64,000 bases of DNA, taken from Bryopsis sp. KO-2023 (lineage: Eukaryota > Chlorophyta > Ulvophyceae > Bryopsidales > Bryopsidaceae). Under the pieces are notes generated by a model. It did not search any database. It was given only the letters and a program-made list of their open reading frames with translations, and had not been told where the DNA came from. Of this stretch, positions 55,946-64,000 are shown one piece after another. Position 1 is the stretch's first letter; each line of letters opens with the position of its first letter. The DNA lies in contig BSYQ01000006.1 in NCBI GenBank assembly GCA_030272585.1, positions 2,443,001 through 2,507,000 on the forward strand, read 5' to 3'. The position numbers were made by a program, and so were the translations under genes.

Positions 55946-58900
55946 CTAGAGGGGTAGAGTCGTCGACTTTCTCAACGTATGAACGTTTGGAACCATCACT
56001 TGTCGAACGGTGGAGTTGTTTGGAATGAACATGAGCCTCCTAGACCTCACATAATAGAGAAGCCCAACGAACAACGTAACAGCCACGATGACGCTCACTA
56101 TGGTCACCCAGACGAAAGCGTTGAGTTCGTTTTCCAACCCAGTTCTTAGATTCATTCCGAAAACGCCCGCCACCATGGAAACGAAAGCGAACATCAGGGT
56201 GATGCTGGTCACCAGGACTTCCAGAGCGTGGAGCTCGTTTCGCCGATGGTCCAAATCGATATTGATCAAATCCTCCGTGTCGTCAATGTGTTCCTTCAGC
56301 TGCAGCAATCGGCTCAACGTGAACTCCACCTGTTAGAGGGGAAAAACGACACAAAACGAACAAGCAAAACCATCAGAAGTGCTGTTGGGGTGAAAGGTTG
56401 ACCGATAATGCAAGGCTCACCGCCAGGTTTGAGTTTGCCTTACAGCATCTGTAGCTGATAGACTTAGTACCAGTCAAAACCCCCTTCCTAATCTCTTAGG
56501 CAATATGTTCATGAATTTTACTGAACCTCATTTTTATGCCGATATCAACTTTTTCAACCAGATGTCCACACATGGCTGCTGTATCCGATTTCAATCCAAA
56601 AACTTCCTACCAGACATGCATCAACGAAAAGGACCCTATTTTTTCTATTTTTTTTGCCATATGGCCAACCTGCATGAAGTAAGCCTCCAGAAGAGCTTCA
56701 ATCCCCTCCACTTCTCGCGGATTCACGTGAGTTATCGTGCGGGTCAAAGTTTGAAATTCTCGGGGGGTGCCCTTGTCAGCATGGGTCCTGATCAAATCCC
56801 ACCCCACCATCGTTTTTTTTTTGGAAGATGTGGTCGTTCCACCGAGCAAACGGCTGCTCAGCATTTTGTACAAAGCCCCGTTGGCGACGACTGCCGGCTC
56901 CTCTGTTGCACTGGAGGCTGCTGTGGAATGATCATCTCTGGCCACCGTGGATTCCGAGTGTTGGGGGCGAAATCTTTCTGAAACTTCCAATTTGTCTAAT
57001 TGGGAGCTTGAAAAGCTCCTCCTGGAAAAAAACAAGATGCCACACTCAACATCAAACAAGGATCGCATTGTGCCGTCTGGCTTTAAAGAATGCACAGATG
57101 TATGATTGAAAGCAAACCCACCACAGACGAAAGAAAAGCACAGCCATTTGTTGAAGGAGGAATGTGGGGGTGGGGAGCAAAGCGAAATGCTGAAATTCAG
57201 GACGTCGTAAAATCTTAATTGGGGGAACATCGGCTTTTTGGATGCATACTTTGATGATAGCTTCTTTTTGTTCACGGGCATGGAATCGCTCCGTGCGCTG
57301 TCCCCCTCGTCGGAGCTCCCACTGATGCTACCTGATGTTATCAACGCAAAAACCTCTGGAACGTTGGAAAAGACATTGAGAAAAACTGAAAAAAACAGTC
57401 AGAGCTTCTCGACATGTGCTTTCCTCAGACCCCCCCCCCCAAAAAAAAAGAAGAATAATAACTAAATAATACATAAATAAGTAATAATAAAAAAAATCCA
57501 GGAATTTTTGCTTTGACTGAACGGGGAAAAGAAAGGTTACCGATTATCGACAAAGACAACTCGGCGCATCATCAAAATTTGTTAATTATATATACAAAAA
57601 AACACATATTTTTAAAACCTTTCGATCACCTAGTCCATGATGGTCTCCGAAACGAGACAACGATTGTTGGATCGATGAGTGGTGATGTCTGTCTGAGTTT
57701 TCGGCTCCATAGCCAGTTGGAGTCGACTGCAGATCCTCCCTCTGTTGATCGCTATCCATCATATATTCCTCTCTTTCTGCACGCTTGCCTAAATACATGT
57801 CCTGAAAAAAAAAACCACACGCACGAAAAATAAAATATAAAAATATTCACTGAAAAACTTATGGATATTAAAGCATATGTGTATATAGTATATTCTTTTC
57901 CGGAGCCTTTGAACCAGGGCTTACTTATGTTGGGCTGCATTTTGTCTCAAGGGTTTGAGCAAAATATTTTCAGTAAGGAAAAAAAACATGGAAGCTCTTT
58001 TGATCGATTAAATCTAGTTCCTTTCTGAAAACTTTTTCTCACCATCATATCCATATCATCATCCAGCAACTTTTCCAACTCTTTTTTCAACTTGTTGACC
58101 TTGAGCAGCAGTCGATTCATCGAATGCTTGATTTCGCGTATATCCTCCAGTTGCTTCGCAGATACCTAAACCCCACCCAAAATAAAAATAAAAACAAAAA
58201 AAAAAGGAATTAAAAAAATATCAGGAGCCCCTGGTACTCGTTTGCATGGTGGTTGGCCTACATAATTAAAGAATAAAAATAAAGAATAGATGATAATAAC
58301 AATAATCAGGGGGAGGAGGATAAAAGAAATAGACCTTGCTTTTCGGCCATGGAATTATTTTTTGTGCAATGAATTCATCCAACCAAGTGTGATAGAATTC
58401 CCACCTTGGATGCCAAAAGTTCCAGGGCTGGGAACGCCGTGGACTCCAAGTTATCCACTTGTTCATCCAACACCCGGACTCCCTCAGATAGAGCCGATTC
58501 AAAAGCCCTCAGCTCGTATGGAAGATCCCAATCGATGGCCAAGCGAGCATCGCTCGATCTGACACATCATCAATCAAGGAGTCCGATCAATTCTAGCAAC
58601 AGCACCGCGATAACCAGGTCAAGAAAAACATGATGAGCCATCGATTTGGGAGGGAGGCTTCTCGGACCTTTGCTTTCGAAAAACCATGCAAATTCAAAAA
58701 CGAAAAGGGGTCCCCCACCCCGTTTCATTTTTTTTCTCCATGAGATGCATTGATGATGCAGCCTAGTACCTCGCATGTCGCTCGACCTCATAGTCGGGAT
58801 TTCCGAGCATTTCACAGAGATCGTGGACGAAAGGTAGCTCCAAGTTGGGCTCGTGGATTATTTCATCGGATCCGTCCTGATGCCTGACACCCAATATATA

Positions 58901-59646
58901 CACCTGACACACACACCCCAACTTTTTTCCAAAAAAATTGTAGTGGACTACATCTGAAGCCCTAACAAATGTTCAAAAAAAATGAAATTGTCATGTGCAT
59001 GCTTCCCTCTTTCAAGTTGGATTTGAACCTTTCTGGGGATTCAGCAAATTTCTGACAGGTTTATAGACCGGTTACTTTTGGTTGGGGGTTAGTACCTCCT
59101 CTCTCTTTCACCTGATCCTTGCAAATCACCATTCGGACGTTTTCTAGATTGACGACCAACGCCCTTTCCCTGATGAAAATCGACATCGGGTAGGGGATCG
59201 GCACCTGAAATTCACCGAATTCGCGTCAATACACACACCACCAGAAACTGGAAAAAAAAAACACGAAAGGAGAGCCTTCACCTACCCATGGATCCAATAT
59301 ACGCAAGTCTCGATAAGGAATCCCCAGTTGAGCCACCAAGGTGTGCTTCCCCACCTGCGAACACCATCCACACGGGGGGACTTCAACGCAACGACGCTTT
59401 CTCGCTTGCTTTGCTAGTGGGCGTTTCCCAGGGGGGTGCGGTGGAGTCTCAGGAGCGCGGTTGTACCGTAATCAAGGAAGGTCGGCCTTGCGAGTCGACG
59501 TGCACCACTCGTCGAGGGGCGCCGGGGTCCAAGTGTGGTGGAAACTGATGCTTAGACATTTCCCCGCAGTCGGTCTTGTGGTCGGACTTGGTGTCGGAGT
59601 GAACCGGCAGGAAGGCCCTCTTGGCGTCGTTGTTTCTCGACCTCAT
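55946..59646 (-). CDS. MRS2: MRS2/CorA-type magnesium transporter
   Basis: Ten exons join in frame to 580 residues: 59646-59467, 59354-59286, 59204-59112, 58903-58770, 58558-58405, 58165-58043, 57801-57630, 57331-57250, 57021-56670, 56329-55946. MRS2/MGT proteins are pentameric Mg2+ channels in mitochondrial, plastid or other membranes. Diagnostic sequence: GIPYRDLRILDPW and MSIFIRERALVVNLENVRMV at the N side, LPYELRAFESALSEGVRVLD then FPALELLASK, KHSMNRLLLKVNKLKKELE, LLDDDMDMM, LEAYFMQ, HIDDTEDLINIDLDHRRN and the GMN motif in VAGVFGMNL at the end of the first membrane helix. A second helix (TIVSVIVAVTLFVGLLYYV) follows. A 120-residue Ser/His/Lys-rich insert (exons 7-9) between the long coiled coil and the pore helix enlarges it over typical plant members. 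No clear transit peptide. Confidence 0.95.
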
Positions 59647-60054
59647 GGATTCGACTCAGCAACGCATAAATGAGCTTCCCTGAGACTGACGCTTTTTCGC
59701 GGGAACGCGCGAGCGTTAACTACTGTTACGAATCCGCACACTTGTCTGTCGTTTTGGGGAAGTCGCACGCCAGAGATGCAGATACGTGGAGGGGGGGGGG
59801 CTCGAGAGAATCCGTCTCGGAAAACAACAGACAGAAAAGATGATGGGACATGGGCGCGGAGGTCGCCAACCCCAAAGAGAATGCAGGGGTGACGCTTTTT
59901 GCTGCATGGAGATCGTTGAATGAGGTACTGTACGGATCACTAAGCGAAAGTTTTCTGCGTAATTCAGCTCGGAGGTGATTACTTTTCGGTGTTCTGTTAT
60001 TTGGTGCAGTTTCTTTGCCCTCGTTCTGTTCCTGTGGAATATCGTGTAGCGGAC
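59647..60054. promoter_or_regulatory. Bidirectional promoter region between MRS2 and the G-patch gene
   Basis: A 408-bp spacer between two divergent start codons. It includes a G run at 59791-59800. No TATA box stands out. Function is inferred from orientation. Confidence 0.5.
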
Positions 60055-62297
60055 ATGGATGACTGGGAGCGATCGCTGGAGGGGCAAGTCGATGAGCATC
60101 GTCAGTCCCTGCGCGACGTTGAACTGGCGCTGCAGGATTCACCGGAGGACGGTGAACTCTTGGAGGTAGGCCTTCTAGGTTCCAGGAGCAGCACACACCA
60201 CATGTCGGTGGTTTTCCGAAAAATGTGTGGTTTCTTGATGTCATGAACATGTCTGTTCCTCTTTTCCAGCTGAAATCTGAGTTGCAGACGCTGATCGATG
60301 AGGCGGAGGGGGTGCTGTTGGACATGAAACGGAAAAGGTTGCTGGCGAGTGTGGAGCTCATGGAGGTGGGTCATCAGCCCATGAGCAAAACATCAAAAAT
60401 AAGTGCAGAAACACCCCAGACAGGGTATTGGATGCCATGGTACAGCTGGTTGAAATTTTGGTCGTTTTGTTTGTTTAGAATGGCGAGGTCTCGATTGCAC
60501 AGAGAGGTGAAGGAACTGCTGAGGAAGCGAGCACATCTGGGGATGAATCTGAAATTTTCGATGCCGAAAGTGGGGAGGGGGGGAGCTCTGGCGAAATCGA
60601 TGGCCCTCGGGCAATGTAATCCAAGTGCGAGAAAACGGTTCACACAATGGATGTCGATTAGAAGTACGCAAATGCGCAGACATGCTGATTTTTGTTTTTG
60701 TTTTGAGTGCATTCCAATGAGGGCCTGAACCTGCCGCTCAAAATTGAACAATTCGAGGGGAGGGGCCCTGTGCCGTCGTTTGGATGCCTCCCTTTCTAGA
60801 AGAATTAAAAATAGAACCCTACTCAGAAATGTCCGTTGCATGAATCTTAGTTTGTACTTCGTTTAGTTTTATCTCTTGTGAATTTTTTTTTTCAAATGAA
60901 ATTCAGGTATATGGAAAGCCTGTATCGAGATGCCCGGCAGGCAGTGATCGATGCTGCCGCTAATGGCCAGCAGACAGAAACCAAGCTGTTCGCATCGTGG
61001 GAATCGCATGGTCGAGGAGTGGCCTCCAGATTGATGGCAAAAATGGGGTGGGGACTGAAAAATATAATTAAAAAAATCCTGCACCAAAGAAATTAAAAAC
61101 AATTTTGGACTCCTGTACTGCTGTGCAAAAAATAGAAGTTGTGCTAGAATCGGTGTCAGAAAAATTCAACCGAAAAGTGAATAATGAGTGTTTTCATTTC
61201 GATAATGAAATGGATTTATGCCCAATTCCTCCAGGTATGTGCATGGCAAAGGACTTGGCCGAAGCAAGCAAGGCATAGTGGATGCGATCGTTCCAAAATC
61301 GACCAAAGGAGGGAATCGAACTGGCCTGGGTCTGAATTCCGACGAAGGTGAGGGCAAGTGTGGTTTGAAGCAGCAGCAGATGAAGGTTGCAGAGCCCCGA
61401 TCGATTTTCCGTTTTTTTCTTCCTTTTCTGAATTCGAGGAAAAGAAATGGTTCATGGTTGTTCAGGTGTTTCGCTTAAGATGCAAAAACGAAAGCGTGGG
61501 GGGAGACTTCAGAAGGCTAGGAAAAAGCGAAAGGCGGCGGAAGAAGCGGCAAAGGAGGATGTGCATTCCGTCGAGGTGGCCACAGGCGACCAAGGCCTAT
61601 TTCAAGTCCTGAACAAGGCAACAGGTGAGATGGGGTTGGGGTATTTTTTTGAAGGATTGTGCACACGAACAAATCGATGATGGTTAGATCGATCAGAAGA
61701 GATAGGGAAAATCGAAAACCACAGGGACATGAGGAGATTGTGGGCCGATTGACACTAGCGATGTTGCCCATGATGTCGAGACTCTGATGTTTTTGAAAGG
61801 TTCAGGCTCCAGTGTGGTGAAATATCGATGGACCACTCGCACCAAAAAGGAATCGCTGCTTTTTCCTGTGTTTTCTGGCGATTGACATGGAGATTTCGGG
61901 GTTTGAACAGTGTACGCACACCAGAAAATGGAAAACTGGAAATTGGCATGTGTGTGTGGATGGATCAGGTGATAATTCTGAAGCAGCCAAGATTCTACGC
62001 TACACGACTTCCGAGACGAGCGTTCGGGAGCCCAGTGAAGGAGCGACGAATTCGTCGCAAGGGTCCAATCGAAAATCGATAGTGCATCATCAAGACGAGG
62101 TCTCGAAATGCAAAAAGGTGGTCAAGGATTTGACCAAGATGGTGGAGCGGAACAAAGGGAACAAGGCACTGTGTGAGAGGTTAAGTGTAGCCCTGCGTCA
62201 TGCCCAGGCCGGCTTGAAAGCTGCAGAAGGGCAATCCGACAAAATTGCAGCCGAGGTGAACAGAAAGGAGGAGCTCCGGAAATGGGCCAAGTTTTAG
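60055..62297 (+). CDS. G-patch domain protein related to ZGPAT, without CCCH zinc finger
   Basis: Seven exons join in frame to 361 residues: 60055-60165, 60270-60365, 60479-60615, 60907-61047, 61235-61347, 61466-61624, 61969-62297. An N-terminal helical region (LEGQVDEHRQSLRDVELAL, then LKSELQTLIDEAEGVLLDMK) matches the start of ZGPAT-type proteins. After an acidic Ser/Gly linker comes FASWESHGRGVASRLMAKMG joined to YVHGKGLGRSKQGIVD, a clear G-patch of the kind that activates DEAH helicases. A basic segment KRKRGGRLQKARKKRK follows, and the protein ends in a coiled coil with RKEELRKWAKF, as in plant D111/G-patch proteins. The CCCH finger and Tudor-like part that normally lie between the N-terminal helices and the G-patch are absent, because exon 3 splices in frame straight to exon 4. 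Nuclear RNA or transcription role inferred. Confidence 0.85.
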
Positions 62298-63132
62298 GCA
62301 GCTGTGCCTGTGTCGACAAAACAGCCTAACAATATACACTCTGGAAGCTCCACTCAGAGGATCTGGAATCGTGGGGATGTTTTTGGGCAAAAACATACGT
62401 GTGCATGAATTTCAGTTGCTATCAACAATGTGCAAGATGTTTTTGGAGGATGGAGGCAATTATTTACGGTAGAGCAGTTGTGGAGCAGTTGTGGAGGTTT
62501 TCACTGTAGGGGGGGGGGATGCTGGAAAAGGTTTTTTTTTGTAAAATGAGTATAAATGTGCCGATTTGACAAACTTTTTTACTGCTTGCTCTTGACCCAA
62601 AGACCACATCTTTTCATCAATTCCAGAAACGAATGCAGTCCTCCAACCTTTCGGAAAACGATAGGATGCTCCGTAAGCATCCATCTTGGTTTTTCCCAAA
62701 GAATCAAAAGTTACTGCGATCGAAAGGTTCCCACGAGAACCCCCTTAGCCTAACTTTCCTGAAACAAACAAATTGATCGACTTGAAGAAAGATAAAAAAC
62801 AATTTAATCATTGGTGGTGGTTGCTTCGATAGGATTAATCATTTCATGGTCACCTCATTAAACCCAAAATAGCTGAATTTTCGAAATCATCGAAATTTCC
62901 TCCATGTCTGTCATGCATCCCAACCCTCCCCATTACGCAATCCACTTGCTGTCGGTGCTGAAGGTCTGGTGCTTTGCTTTGGAAAACCAGAAAACGCTGT
63001 CGACGTATTCCTATTCCACCTCTGCTACTCGGCGCTGTCGCTTTCTTTTCAAACCGCGCGCGAACAGCGGTGACGCTTTACTTCCTTCGAGATCCCTTCT
63101 TTTAGTGTCGCTCTTCTTTTCGAAAGGTCGCC
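62298..63132. other. Spacer between the G-patch gene and the ENTH gene
   Basis: 3' flank of the G-patch gene and promoter of the ENTH gene. No ORF with family similarity. Confidence 0.5.
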
Positions 63133-63651
63133 ATGTGTGCGTTTCATCTGCACAAGCAGTTAAGCGTCAGAGACTACGCTTTCCAATACGCTCAAAACGC
63201 CAAGTCTTGGCTGAGGGATTATTGTACGGCTATCAAGTGGCGTCGGTGGCATCCGTTCACGCCGTTGGAAAGGAAAGCTAGGGAGGCGACCCGAAATGAG
63301 CCCTGGTGCGTGTCGAGCTCCCCAATCCGAATCTATTTCGGTGTGGTTCGAGAATCCTTCGGCACAGTTTCGTCCAAAAAGAGACGCCGAGCAACCCTCC
63401 AGCGCCAACGAAGCGTTGTTCGCGAAATTCGTTTCTCAGCTTGCTTTTGAAAATACTTTTTCCTGCACGCTTTCGTCGGGGAAAGCCGTGATTTGGTTAA
63501 GAAACGATGTTCGCCATGAAAGGTGCGTGTGGCAAGTATAGCTCCCGCTACAGTTCTCAGCTTTTGTCGTTGTTGCAGGGGACCCACTGGAATGATGTTG
63601 AACGACTTGGCCGATGAGTCGACAGAGCTCGATAATGCCCAAGTTATTATG
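63133..63651 (+). CDS. ENTH-domain (epsin-like) protein, 5' part only
   Basis: Two exons are visible, 63133-63305 and 63579-63651, joined in frame to 82 residues; the gene continues past the window. The sequence LTPLERKAREATxNEPWGPTG-like core (here FTPLERKAREATRNEPWGPT) is the signature of the ENTH domain, which binds phosphoinositides and recruits clathrin at plasma membrane, Golgi or endosomes. Helix 3 follows as MMLNDLADESTELDNAQVIM. The N-terminal part before FTPLE (with FQYAQNAKSWLRDY and a WRRW stretch) corresponds to helix 1. After 63651 a GTATTT donor opens an intron that runs to the edge; the remaining domain (expected VLWKR-like helix) is not in view. The Golgi-type versus plasma-membrane-type class cannot be told from this piece. 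Confidence 0.75.
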
Positions 63652-64000
63652 GTATTTATTTCGATGGCTTTTCGAGAGGAGTTATTTTTTCCCTTCCAGC
63701 TCAAAAAAAGGGAAATTCTTCTTTTTCTTTTCTTTGGGGTTTTCTTGTGAGGATCTTAGAAACAAAATGAAGTCGAAAAAGAAAAAAAAAACAACTGAAA
63801 TTTTTCTACCAAACAAGTCAAGTAAATATGAGAAAGCATCGACAGTTCGGCCAAAAAAAATGATAAGTATAAATTGCGAGGGGGCATCTGTCCATTTTTG
63901 CCGATCGATTGTCATGTGTTTGTTTTTTTGGGCCCTTGCTGATGCTGTTTCGTGTGAATTTTTTTCTTCTTTTTTCTTGAGGCTTTTTCATGTTTTTTTT
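63652..64000 (+). other. Intron of the ENTH gene up to the window edge
   Basis: T-rich sequence with no continuation of the ENTH domain. An AG at 63698-63699 is preceded by pyrimidines but the following frame has no ENTH similarity. Confidence 0.5.

Noticed and set aside
63296..63541. 81-codon plus-strand ORF between the two ENTH exons
   Set aside because: Splicing 63305 to 63579 restores the ENTH signature exactly, so this ORF is intronic.

Overview
The window looks like nuclear DNA of a green-lineage eukaryote, most probably a streptophyte alga or an early-diverging plant. The evidence is a plant-type BRAHMA chromatin remodeller, an MRS2 magnesium channel, a CASTOR/POLLUX-type envelope cation channel, a PLAC8 protein, a kinase closest to the SnRK2 group and a full TFIIH p62 (TFB1) gene, all split by many short GT-AG introns. 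Introns and spacers are rich in long A, T, C and G homopolymers. The species cannot be fixed from the sequence, and no prokaryotic operon logic applies.

Layout: 1-4600, BRM (minus, cut by the left edge); 6997-8218, PLAC8 protein (minus); 9395-11088, CID-domain protein (minus); 11.1-15.0 kb, low-complexity spacer; 15022-17938, LRR single-pass membrane protein (minus); 18.9-19.9 kb, divergent ARF-like GTPase (plus); 20754-22108, degenerate protein kinase (minus); about 22.8-26.6 kb, SMP lipid-transfer protein (plus); 27426-27755, small Lys/Ser-rich protein (plus); 28.3-31.6 kb, acidic repeat protein with SxIP motifs plus a small ORF (minus); 32772-33482, 51-residue membrane protein (minus); 36485-42770, CASTOR-like channel (minus); 43566-47605, TFB1 (minus); 48541-53852, intact Ty3/gypsy-type LTR retrotransposon (plus); 53.9-55.8 kb, decayed retroelement pieces with a large inverted repeat; 55946-59646, MRS2 (minus); 60055-62297, G-patch protein (plus); 63133 to the right edge, ENTH/epsin-like gene (plus).

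The cellular genes are unrelated housekeeping functions: transcription (BRM, CID, TFB1, possibly the G-patch protein), ion transport (CASTOR, MRS2) and membrane traffic or lipid transfer (SMP, ENTH, ARF-like). I see no functional cluster. Exon borders were set by hand from GT/AG sites, reading-frame continuity and family alignment from memory. Every multi-exon model marked high confidence keeps frame across all its junctions. The least expected items are the kinase lacking the HRD His, catalytic Lys and DFG Asp, the retrotransposon with gag and protease separated by one in-frame UAG and the polymerase in the +1 frame, and a CASTOR-like channel with an unusual pore sequence.
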